From NCBI GenBank assembly GCA_023410905.1, contig JAEYPL010000058.1, positions 1-5,753 on the forward strand: DNA of 5,753 nucleotides. The letters run 5' to 3'. Below are positions 1-5,609 of this stretch, one piece after another (position 1 is the stretch's first letter; each line of letters opens with the position of its first letter). The translations under genes and the position numbers were made by a program. Under the pieces are notes generated by a model. It did no database searches. It worked only from the letters and a program-made list of their open reading frames with translations, and had not been told where the DNA came from. The DNA comes from Pseudomonadota bacterium. Its GTDB lineage: Bacteria > Pseudomonadota > Alphaproteobacteria > Rhizobiales > Hyphomicrobiaceae.

Positions 1-98
1 CCCCCGGCCCGGGGCCCCCGGCGCGCGACATCGGCATCGGCTTCAAGCCGAAAAGGGGCGCAAAGGCCGCTCCTCCGCGCGCGGAAGCGGCGGAGTAG
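1..98 (+). CDS. C-terminal end of an unidentified rightward gene (partial)
   Basis: An open frame enters from the left edge (first full codon at base 3) and ends at TAG 96-98. The visible residues are a Pro/Gly-rich stretch, then DIGIGFKPKRGAKAAPP, then a short Ala/Glu-rich end. I do not recognise the family. A disordered, charged tail of this kind gives little information. Support for a real gene is contextual: the frame is open to the edge, it converges on carD, and a strong terminator follows 22 bases after the stop. The first 27 bases are almost entirely G and C, so an assembly or base-calling error there could change the frame upstream. The protein's function is unknown. Confidence 0.5.
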   Translation, partial: PGPGPPARDIGIGFKPKRGAKAAPPRAEAAE

Positions 99-120
99 GC
101 GCGCAGACGCGAGAGAAAGA

Positions 121-153
121 AAAAGCCCGGTCAGCTGGCGCTGCCGGGCTTTT
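121..153. terminator. Bidirectional intrinsic terminator between convergent genes
   Basis: A perfect 10-bp outer stem pairs AAAAGCCCGG (121-130) with CCGGGCTTTT (144-153). A 4-bp inner stem (132-135 with 140-143) caps it around a TGGC loop, with one bulged base at 131. Reading rightward, the stem ends in a T-run. Reading leftward, the A-run at 120-124 gives a U-tract. It therefore fits the end of both the rightward gene stopping at 98 and carD stopping at 180. Confidence 0.9.
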
Positions 154-179
154 GTATTTCTGACGTTGAGACGGGGGCC

Positions 180-1376
180 TTAGGCCGCCTGCGTATCGCC
201 CGCAGCCTCTTCGGTGGTCCGACGACCACGCGCACTGCGCGAGAGGACCTCGGTAATCCGCTGCATGGCCGTGCGCTCGTCGAGCTTGTCGACGACCGCG
301 ATCTCGCGCGCCATGCGATCGAGCGCGGACTCATAGAGCTGACGCTCGGAGTAGGACTGCTCGGGCTGCGTCTCGGAGCGGTAGAGGTCGCGCACGACCT
401 CGGCGATCGCGATGAGGTCGCCCGAGTTGATCTTGGCCTCGTACTCCTGCGCACGGCGGCTCCACATGGTCCGCTTGATGCGCGCGCGGCCCTTTAGCGT
501 CTCCATGGCGCGCGTGACGATGTTGTCCTCGGCGAGTTTGCGGATGCCGGCCGCCTCGAGGCGCGCCGTCGGCACGCGGAGCGTGAGCTTGTCCTTCTCG
601 ATCTGGATCACGAAGAGTTCGAGGGTCATGCCCGCGATCTCCTGCTCCTCGATCCCGATGATCTGGCCGACGCCATGCGCCGGATAGACGATCGATTCGC
701 CGATCTTGAAGCCATGGCGCGAATTCACCGGCTTCTTCGGCGCGGCGGCGAGCATCTGCTGGCGCTTGGCCTCGGCAGCCTTCGCCGCAACATCCTTCGG
801 ATTGGCAGCAGCGGCGCGCGGCGCGGGCGGCTGGGCCGGGAGGACAGGCATGGCAGGCGCCGTCATCATGCGGGACGCCGGCTTGTGGACGGCAGCCGGC
901 ATGGCGCGGGCGGCCGGAGCGGCCGCGGCCTTGGCGCGCGCGGCCATCATGGCCTCGGCGGCAGCCTTCGGCGAGGTCACACCGGCCTTCGCGGCAGCAA
1001 CGGGCGCCGGCTTGGCCTGGACAGGCTTCGCGGCCACGGGCTTGGTCGGAGCTGCTGTTTTAGCCTGAGGCCGCTTATCGGCGACCTTCTTCTTCTGTGC
1101 GGCTGTCACTTCGGCTTTGGCTTTCGTCTTGGGCGGGGCCGCCGCTGCGGCTTTTGCCTGGGTTGCGGACTTCGCTTTGTCGACCGGTTTGGAAGGCGAC
1201 TTGCCGGCGGCCTGGTGCTTCACCGGGGCCGGTTTTGCCTTCGCGGTCTTGGCGGCTGCGGGCTTACTGCTCGCAGGCTTCGACGTGGGTTTCTTGGCCT
1301 GCAGCGCCTTGTCCGGCTTACGGGGCACGGCCGGCTTTGCAGTGGACTTCGCCGGGGATTTCTTGCTCTGCGCCAT
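180..1376 (-). CDS. carD: CarD/CdnL-family RNA polymerase-binding regulator with a long basic N-terminal tail
   Basis: This protein of 398 residues is a CarD-family transcription factor. Members bind the RNA polymerase beta subunit and stabilise the open promoter complex, notably at rRNA and other growth-related promoters. The conserved part is residues about 222-385. The RNAP-interaction module starts at FKIGESIVYPAHGVGQI and runs through LTLRVPTARLEAAGIRK (264-280). A helical DNA-binding half follows, carrying the WSRR motif (Trp305), which matches the minor-groove wedge tryptophan of mycobacterial CarD, and then GDLIAIAEVVRDLYR (319-333). Residues 1-215 are low-complexity Lys/Ala/Pro, resembling histone H1 or AlgP tails. 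They roughly double the usual alphaproteobacterial length of about 170 residues. ATG at 1376 is preferred over the adjacent GTG at 1379, because a GGAG/GAGAAG ribosome binding site lies at 1392-1382. The gene probably has its own promoter in the long upstream gap. The CarD assignment is secure; the role of the tail is unknown. Confidence 0.95.
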   Translation of the reverse strand: MAQSKKSPAKSTAKPAVPRKPDKALQAKKPTSKPASSKPAAAKTAKAKPAPVKHQAAGKSPSKPVDKAKSATQAKAAAAAPPKTKAKAEVTAAQKKKVADKRPQAKTAAPTKPVAAKPVQAKPAPVAAAKAGVTSPKAAAEAMMAARAKAAAAPAARAMPAAVHKPASRMMTAPAMPVLPAQPPAPRAAAANPKDVAAKAAEAKRQQMLAAAPKKPVNSRHGFKIGESIVYPAHGVGQIIGIEEQEIAGMTLELFVIQIEKDKLTLRVPTARLEAAGIRKLAEDNIVTRAMETLKGRARIKRTMWSRRAQEYEAKINSGDLIAIAEVVRDLYRSETQPEQSYSERQLYESALDRMAREIAVVDKLDERTAMQRITEVLSRSARGRRTTEEAAGDTQAA

Positions 1377-1898
1377 CACAACTTCTCACTCCGCGACCAA
1401 TCACGACCAACAGACGCCACCACCTTAGTAACCACCTCGGGTTGCGGTCCCCCGGCGACATGCCCGCAAAAGTTCCCCCACAGGCCAAACCTAGTGTGGC
1501 AGCCCGAAACCGTATCCCCGAAAAGAGGTTGCTACGTCAGCAACCCCACCTGCTCAAACTGGAAGAAGAGTTCCTCGCCGCGCCTTTGCTTCCCAGCCCA
1601 GGGTAGCGTCTCAGCCCATCGGGCGGCGCAAACGATCTCGCGATCGACAGAGGCGCAAGGGGTCAGGCGACTGTTCACGCAAACCGCTCCCGCTCAGTCT
1701 GAATGTCGGTCACTGATCCGAACTCCGGAAGTTGGACTTATGCCTCCGACGGATCTTGTAACACATTTTTCATGCAGAATGAAGCCGTCCGGCACAAAGT
1801 TCCCGAACATAGCCTGTCCGAATGCTTAAGCTGGGCGCGAAGCAGTATTCGAAATTCTTTCGATCGCTACTTGGCTAGCACTTACGACTTTCGTCTGT
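1377..1898. other. 522-base non-coding interval between carD and fdxA
   Basis: No convincing gene is seen on either strand. The interval should hold the carD promoter and leader (minus strand) and the fdxA 3' end. Visible structure is a terminator-like hairpin at 1525-1547, a perfect 6-bp inverted repeat TCGAAA/TTTCGA at 1849-1863 around a 3-base loop, and a GGAAC motif on the minus strand at 1803-1799. Base composition drops to 29 G+C per 60 bases in both 1741-1800 and 1801-1860, well below the flanking genes, which is typical of untranslated DNA. No tRNA fold was found. Confidence 0.6.
1521..1547 (-). terminator. Probable intrinsic terminator on the minus strand inside the fdxA-carD gap
   Basis: On the minus strand a perfect 7-bp stem GGTTGCT/AGCAACC (1545-1539 with 1533-1527) closes on a 5-base loop. 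It extends by one G-U and one G-C pair to 9 bp, followed by TTTT at 1524-1521. The extension pairs only on the minus strand, which favours leftward transcripts. It could end fdxA read-through or a separate small transcript before the carD promoter. No comparable hairpin with a U-tract sits closer to the fdxA stop. Confidence 0.5.
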
Positions 1899-2237
1899 TC
1901 AGTCGCCTTCTCCAGCCTCGGCACTGAAGTATTTTTCATACTTGTTCTGCTCGTCACGGAAGTTATCCGCGTCCGCCAGGGCTTCCTTCTTGGCCGTTAT
2001 GTTGGGCCACTTGTCGGCATACTCGCGGTTGAGTTCGAGCCAGCGCTCTAAACCGGGTTCAGTGTCGGGCTTGATCGCCTCGACCGGACACTCCGGCTCG
2101 CACACTCCGCAATCGATGCATTCATCGGGGTGGATGACGAGCATGTTCTCGCCCTCGTAGAAGCAGTCGACGGGGCAGACCTCCACGCAGTCCGTGAACT
2201 TACACTTGATGCAGCTCTCGTTGACGACGTACGTCAT
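1899..2237 (-). CDS. fdxA: Seven-iron ferredoxin ([3Fe-4S][4Fe-4S]), FdxA type
   Basis: This 112-residue cytosolic electron carrier is the usual length for alphaproteobacterial FdxA. Cysteines fall in the pattern of Azotobacter vinelandii ferredoxin I. By that homology Cys9, Cys17 and Cys50 would hold the [3Fe-4S] cluster, and Cys21, Cys40, Cys43 and Cys46 the [4Fe-4S] cluster. Cys12 and Cys25 match the non-ligand cysteines. CVEVCPVDCFYEG and CIDCGVCEPECPVEAI are the cluster-binding signatures. The C-terminal third (from about residue 60, LERWLELNREYADKWPNI) is the family's typical extension. ATG at 2237 is chosen because AGGAAG lies at 2248-2243, five bases upstream, and because it gives the family length. 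An in-frame ATG at 2282 would add 15 atypical residues. Redox partners cannot be told from this window. The gene lies 522 bases upstream of carD in the same direction, but a shared transcript is uncertain because of the hairpin between them. Confidence 0.96.
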   Translation of the reverse strand: MTYVVNESCIKCKFTDCVEVCPVDCFYEGENMLVIHPDECIDCGVCEPECPVEAIKPDTEPGLERWLELNREYADKWPNITAKKEALADADNFRDEQNKYEKYFSAEAGEGD

Positions 2238-2249
2238 GATGACTTCCTG

Positions 2250-2280
2250 GCGTCTGCCACCCCAACGGGCGCTCAGACGC
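2250..2280 (-). promoter_or_regulatory. Stem-loop in the fdxA leader, directly upstream of the ribosome binding site
   Basis: On the minus strand GCGTCTG (2280-2274) pairs perfectly with CAGACGC (2256-2250). A possible inner 3-bp helix joins 2269-2267 with 2263-2261. The stem ends one base before the AGGAAG ribosome binding site (2248-2243). If transcribed, it could affect ribosome access or mRNA stability. The pairing is seen in the sequence; any regulatory role is inference. Confidence 0.4.
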
Positions 2281-2577
2281 ATGGTTAATCAAGCGCAGCC
2301 CTTCCCGGCCAGCCCGACACGATTTCAGTAGAGCCCACCTATCACAGATGTGCGGCCGAGACCGCTGCCATCAAGCCTGTTGGCGAGCCGGCAACGTGGT
2401 AGAGCAAGGTATCAGACAAGACAAGCATCCACCCGTCGCACTCCTAGCACGCTTACCCTCACGAACCGTTACGCCCCCCATCTACGCCCCGGCCAGCGCT
2501 TCAATCTGCGCCAGGACCATCTTGCAGGAAGACGTGGCTGAGTGGAACGAGCGACTAGGCTCGCGTACCCTCGTAGA

Positions 2578-2603
2578 AAGCAAAAGCGGCCCGGAGGCCG
2601 CTT
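2578..2603 (-). terminator. Intrinsic terminator of the DUF302 gene
   Basis: AAGCGGCC (2584-2591) and GGCCGCTT (2596-2603) form a perfect 8-bp stem around a CGGA tetraloop. Read leftward, the hairpin is followed by TTTTG from the A-run 2582-2585, giving a classical intrinsic terminator about 100 bases past the DUF302 stop at 2707. Rightward there is only TTCC, so it acts mainly on minus-strand transcripts. Confidence 0.85.
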
Positions 2604-2706
2604 CCGGATCGCGTGGGTCGGCGCCCTGGGTCAAGGCTTCAGCCCGCGCCCCTCGCCGCCAAGCGTAATGCGCATACCCGCATAAGCAGCAACGCCGGGC
2701 TCGGAT

Positions 2707-3186
2707 CTACTTGGTTGCCTCGACAATGATATCGCTCAGCAGCGTCCGGACGGCCGTAATGGCAGCCTCGGAGCCCGGGCTGCCGCGCGCGATCGGGTTA
2801 TGGAAGCCGACGACGATATCGCCTGGTTTGTCCTCGCGCTCGTACATAAAGACAATGAACGGGCAGAGGCCCATGTTCGCCGGATCGGCCTCCATCATCT
2901 CCCTCGACAACTTCGCCGAGCAGAATACGAAGTACTCCGCCGTGCGATAGAGCTTTTTGGTCGATCCGACATCGGCGCCCGTGCGCTCGAGCATGCCGCC
3001 AACATTGCCGGTGTGATCGATGACAAGACCACGCTCGATGATGGCGTTGGTCAAATCGAACTTCACATCCTCGTAGCTGCCGGCTTTGCTGCGTGTCGTA
3101 AAGGCCTCGGCCGTCCACGTGCCGGCAGCCATGAGGCCAAGCGCAGCAACAAGCGCGTAGGCGAGCCTTCTCAAAATCACGCTCAT
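2707..3186 (-). CDS. Exported DUF302-domain protein
   Basis: This 159-residue protein has a clear Sec signal peptide: basic MSVILRR, a hydrophobic core at about 8-22, and a likely AEA|F cleavage after residue 28. The mature part of about 130 residues matches the DUF302 family. It shows a SYEDVKFDLTNAIIERGL-type opening (37-54), VIDHTGNVGGMLERTG (55-70), FVFCSAKLSREMMEADPANMG (86-106), CPFIVFMYERED (108-119) and VVGFHNPIA (125-133). No enzymatic activity is established for the family, which forms a small alpha/beta fold. Cys89 and Cys108 could form a disulfide or bind a ligand in the periplasm, which is inference. The ribosome binding site is weak (GTGAGATG ahead of ATG 3186), but the signal peptide fixes the start well. 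A strong terminator follows, and the upstream gene is divergent, so the gene is probably transcribed alone. Confidence 0.85.
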   Translation of the reverse strand: MSVILRRLAYALVAALGLMAAGTWTAEAFTTRSKAGSYEDVKFDLTNAIIERGLVIDHTGNVGGMLERTGADVGSTKKLYRTAEYFVFCSAKLSREMMEADPANMGLCPFIVFMYEREDKPGDIVVGFHNPIARGSPGSEAAITAVRTLLSDIIVEATK

Positions 3187-3370
3187 GGGTCATCTCACTG
3201 GCGGCGCGTTTCCAACTGCCGAAAGCCTAACCCCAATAAGCCCCCCGCGTCACGCTCAGCCCTGCCGCGCACAATTGACCGACCCGTGCGCCTCGACAAC
3301 ACGCTGGGCCGCACTGTAGCCATGAGGCCGGCCCGGCACCGGGCTCACTGCCGGGGACCCCAGGGGCTTC
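3187..3370. promoter_or_regulatory. Divergent intergenic region between the DUF302 and EamA genes
   Basis: This 184-base spacer must supply promoters in both directions. On the plus strand TTGACC at 3275-3280 is a fair -35 hexamer, but the base run 17 bases further on (AACACG at 3298-3303) is a poor -10, so a sigma-70-type promoter is only possible. A 5-bp hairpin GCCCG/CGGGC (3331-3344) lies close to the EamA ribosome binding site. No convincing minus-strand promoter was seen. Confidence 0.35.
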
Positions 3371-4291
3371 ATGACCGTCCAGACGACCGAGCGCGCCGTA
3401 CGCCTGCCCGTCGAGCTGTTCCTGCTCGCGGTCGTCGGCTTGTTCTGGGGCGCTCAGTTCGGCTTCACGAAGATCCAGCTCGAGAGCATGCCGCCGGTGA
3501 CCGGCGTCGCGATACGACTTGCCATCGCGGCGGCCTTCATGTGGGCAATCGTCATTGCGCAGGGCGCACGCGTGCCGACGGGCGTCAGGACGTGGCGCGA
3601 CTTCACTATTCAAGGCATTTTGACGAGCGCGGGACCGGGCGTGCTGATCGCCTGGGGGCAGCAATACGTCGACAGCGCCCTTGCCGCGATACTGAATTCG
3701 ACGTCGCCGATCGTCGTGACGGTCATCACGCTTCTTTACACGCGCCAGGAGAGTATCGGTCCGAAGCGCCTGCTCGGGCTCGCGCTCGGCCTCGGCGGTG
3801 TCATCACGGTCATCGGCTTCGGCGCGCTCGATGGGCTCGACCGTGGCTTTGCCGGCCAGATCGTGATCATGCTGGCAACGCTCGGCTATGCCAGCGCAAC
3901 GCTCTTCGGTCGACGCTTTACGACCCTCTCGCCGTTCGCAGCCGCCGCGGCGACTATCACCTGCTCGGCCGTGCTCATGACGATGCTCGCCTTCATCGTC
4001 GAGCGGCCGCTGCTCATCGATCCGTCCATGCGCTCCATGCTCGCGACCGTCGCGAGCGGCATCCTGTGCAACGGCCTCGGCGTCACGATCTACTTCCGTC
4101 TGATCGGCACGCTCGGCTCGCTCGGCACATCGACCGTAAGCTTCCTCAAGGCAGCCTTCGGCGTCGTGATCGGCTGCTTCCTGCTCGGCGAGCCCTTCAC
4201 GGTCTCGATCGCGATCGGCCTCACCGCAGTGCTGATCGGCGTCGCCGCCGTCAATGAGCCCGGCGCCGGCAAGGCACAGCCGAAATCATGA
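3371..4291 (+). CDS. DMT-superfamily transporter, EamA family
   Basis: This inner-membrane protein of 306 residues has the length and hydrophobic pattern of ten-helix drug/metabolite transporters. It has two repeated EamA domains (about 16-148 and 161-293), each of five helices. Typical features are the opening helix with FWGAQFGFTK (25-34), SALAAILNSTSPIVVTVITL (102-121) at the end of the first repeat, and FLLGEPFTVSIAIG (270-283) with the conserved Gly-Glu near the end of the second. Members export amino acids, metabolites or toxic compounds; the substrate here cannot be inferred. ATG 3371 follows AGGGG at 3362-3366 with a short four-base spacer. The stop overlaps the next start by four bases (ATGA, 4288-4291), so the MFS gene is very likely co-transcribed and translationally coupled. 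Confidence 0.92.
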   Translation: MTVQTTERAVRLPVELFLLAVVGLFWGAQFGFTKIQLESMPPVTGVAIRLAIAAAFMWAIVIAQGARVPTGVRTWRDFTIQGILTSAGPGVLIAWGQQYVDSALAAILNSTSPIVVTVITLLYTRQESIGPKRLLGLALGLGGVITVIGFGALDGLDRGFAGQIVIMLATLGYASATLFGRRFTTLSPFAAAAATITCSAVLMTMLAFIVERPLLIDPSMRSMLATVASGILCNGLGVTIYFRLIGTLGSLGTSTVSFLKAAFGVVIGCFLLGEPFTVSIAIGLTAVLIGVAAVNEPGAGKAQPKS

Positions 4292-5490
4292 CGACATCCG
4301 AGGCCCCGGCAGAACCACCATTCAGGACGATCGCACTGCTGGCACTGGCGGCTTTCGCAGGCTCGCTGAATATTCGCATCAGCGATTCGCTCCTGCCCCA
4401 GGTGGCGCACGGGTTCTCGACCACGGTCGGCACCGCCGCGATCATCGTGACGGCCTTCACGATCGGCTACGGTCTGCTCCAACTCGCGTTCGGTCCCGTT
4501 GGCGACCGCTTCGGCAAGTACAGGGTGGCAGCCCTTCTTGCGCTCACCTCCGGCTTCGCGACGACGTCGGCCGCGTTCACGACCTCTCTTGGCGAGCTGA
4601 CGCTCGCGCGCTTTGCAGCAGGCGCCGCCGGGTCGGCCATCATCCCGCTTTCCTTTGCCTGGATCGGTGACGCAATCGCCTTCGAGCGCCGCCAGGCCGT
4701 GCTCGCGCGCTTTCTGAGCGCCCAGTTCTCCGGCATTCTCCTGGCGCAGGCGGCCGGAGGCTATATCGGCGCCGAGTTCGGCTGGCGCACGGTGTTCGTC
4801 ATCGTCGGCGCCGTGCACCTGCTCGCCGGCATAGCGATGCTGACCGAACTCAAACTCAATCCCTCGGCGCAGCCGAAGAGCTCTCCCGGCGCCAACAGCT
4901 TCGCCGCCACGCTCGCCGGCGCGCGCACGATCCTGCGGCGCCCGTTCGTGCGCGTCATGCTGCTCGCCGTGTTTCTGGAAGCGTTCGCCATGCACGGGGC
5001 ATTCGCCTACATCGGCGCCGATCTCGTGCACCGGCTCGGCGCGACATTCGCCATCGCCGGTCTCGTGCTCGCGGTCTATGCATTCGGCGCGCTCGGCTAT
5101 TCGTTCAGCGCCCGCAGGCTCATCTCCCGGCTCGGCGAGCGCGGTCTCGTGCTGCTCGGCGGCGCGATCATCGCGGTGGGCTATCTGATGCTCGCCCTCG
5201 CACCCTCGATCCCCTTCGCCATCCCGGCCCTGGTGCTGCTCGGGCTCGGCTTCTACATGTTCCACAACACGCTGCAGACCAACGCTACCCAGATGGCACC
5301 CGAGGCGCGCGGCCTTGCCGTCTCGCTGTTCGCCTTTTGCCTGTTCATTGGCCAATCAATCGGGGTGGCGCTCGCCGCGCCCATCGTCGACCTCTACGGC
5401 GCCCCGCCGATCTACATTGCGGCCGCGATCCTACTGCCGCTGACGGCCCTATGGTTCCGCTACCGTCTGACCATGCGCGATCCCGTCTGA
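4288..5490 (+). CDS. Major facilitator superfamily (MFS) transporter
   Basis: This 400-residue inner-membrane protein has about 12 hydrophobic segments split by a polar central loop (about 188-220), the standard MFS layout and length. Motif A of the loop between helices 2 and 3 is visible as GPVGDRFGKYRV (69-80). RFAAGAAGSAIIPLSFAWIGD (108-128) matches the helix-4 region of the DHA1-like drug-efflux branch, and a second-half copy appears around ARRLISRLGERG (275-286). The predicted role is proton-driven export of a small molecule; the substrate is unknown. The start codon lies inside the stop of the EamA gene, with no independent leader. I see no clear terminator after the stop at 5490, so some read-through into the sufA leader is possible. 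Confidence 0.92.
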   Translation: MTTSEAPAEPPFRTIALLALAAFAGSLNIRISDSLLPQVAHGFSTTVGTAAIIVTAFTIGYGLLQLAFGPVGDRFGKYRVAALLALTSGFATTSAAFTTSLGELTLARFAAGAAGSAIIPLSFAWIGDAIAFERRQAVLARFLSAQFSGILLAQAAGGYIGAEFGWRTVFVIVGAVHLLAGIAMLTELKLNPSAQPKSSPGANSFAATLAGARTILRRPFVRVMLLAVFLEAFAMHGAFAYIGADLVHRLGATFAIAGLVLAVYAFGALGYSFSARRLISRLGERGLVLLGGAIIAVGYLMLALAPSIPFAIPALVLLGLGFYMFHNTLQTNATQMAPEARGLAVSLFAFCLFIGQSIGVALAAPIVDLYGAPPIYIAAAILLPLTALWFRYRLTMRDPV

Positions 5491-5514
5491 AGACGGATCA
5501 ATTTACCGGGCTGC

Positions 5515-5543
5515 TTGCCAAGTCTCGCCTAGAACCCCATTTT
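5515..5543 (+). promoter_or_regulatory. Weak candidate promoter for sufA
   Basis: TTGCCA (5515-5520) and CATTTT (5538-5543) are separated by 17 bases. The -35 is good and the -10 is poor (three of six consensus positions). If used, transcription would begin close to the dyad at 5547-5559. It is proposed mainly because sufA lies 119 bases beyond the MFS stop and probably needs its own promoter. Confidence 0.2.
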
Positions 5544-5546
5544 CGT

Positions 5547-5559
5547 GTTACTAGGTAAC
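5547..5559 (+). promoter_or_regulatory. Operator-like dyad in the sufA upstream region
   Basis: GTTAC and GTAAC form a perfect inverted repeat around a TAG centre. It is the most symmetrical AT-containing element in the leader. It sits about 50 bases before the start codon, near where transcription would begin from the candidate promoter. It does not match an Irr (ICE) or E. coli IscR site that I can recall, so the binding protein, if any, is unknown. Confidence 0.3.
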
Positions 5560-5575
5560 GACAAATCAGCCACAT

Positions 5576-5596
5576 GCGCGGGCCTTGAACCCGCGC
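5576..5596 (+). promoter_or_regulatory. GC-rich stem-loop in the sufA leader
   Basis: GCGCGGG (5576-5582) pairs perfectly with CCCGCGC (5590-5596) around the 7-base loop CCTTGAA. It ends three bases before the GGAGAG ribosome binding site (5600-5605). No U-tract follows, so it is not an intrinsic terminator for the MFS gene. A role in translation or mRNA stability is possible but inferred. Confidence 0.45.
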
Positions 5597-5609
5597 CATG
5601 GAGAGCCTC

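Larger units (their letters stand above)
2238..2706. other. 469-base non-coding interval between fdxA and the DUF302 gene
   Basis: Both flanking genes run leftward, so this stretch holds the fdxA promoter and leader (left end) and the 3' end of the DUF302 gene (right end). It contains the fdxA leader stem-loop (2250-2280) and the DUF302 terminator (2582-2603). It also contains minor dyads at 2548-2563 (CGAGC/GCTCG) and 2668-2683 (ATGCG/CGCAT). Nothing I can call is present at about 2300-2545. Small open frames there lack ribosome binding sites and recognisable protein features. Confidence 0.6.

Noticed and set aside
1..27. G/C-only tract at the left edge as a possible repeat or structural element
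   Set aside because: It is explained by Pro/Gly/Ala codons in the open frame ending at 98, and it touches the window edge, so it cannot be judged.
675..1829. A 384-codon open frame on the plus strand opposite carD
   Set aside because: Its Gly/Arg/Leu repeats are the reverse reading of the Lys/Ala/Pro codons of the CarD tail. There is no ribosome binding site or domain.
1703..1927. A 74-codon open frame on the plus strand in the fdxA-carD gap
   Set aside because: It has no ribosome binding site before ATG 1703, no recognisable features, and it runs into the 3' end of fdxA on the opposite strand.
2526..2563. tRNA-Ser/Leu-like D-arm sequence GTGGCTGAGTGG (2534-2545) followed by a 5-bp hairpin
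   Set aside because: The acceptor strand that would precede it has no 3' partner downstream, there is no T-arm, and the following hairpin has a 6-base loop rather than a 7-base anticodon loop.
2348..2668. A 106-codon open frame on the plus strand upstream of fdxA
   Set aside because: It has no ribosome binding site, a random-looking composition, and it reads through the DUF302 terminator hairpin.
2800..4257. A 485-codon open frame on the plus strand across the DUF302 and EamA genes
   Set aside because: It is Arg/His-rich, spans the divergent promoter region, and conflicts with two clear genes.
4090..5355. A 421-codon open frame on the minus strand opposite the two transporter genes
   Set aside because: Its composition is rich in Arg, Glu, Gly and His with no recognisable domain. 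It is antisense to two well-supported membrane protein genes and is a high-GC artefact.
5576..5596. Minus strand resembles a tRNA T-arm (stem with TTCAAGG loop)
   Set aside because: No acceptor stem, CCA end or anticodon arm flanks it. It is better explained as a leader hairpin of sufA on the plus strand.
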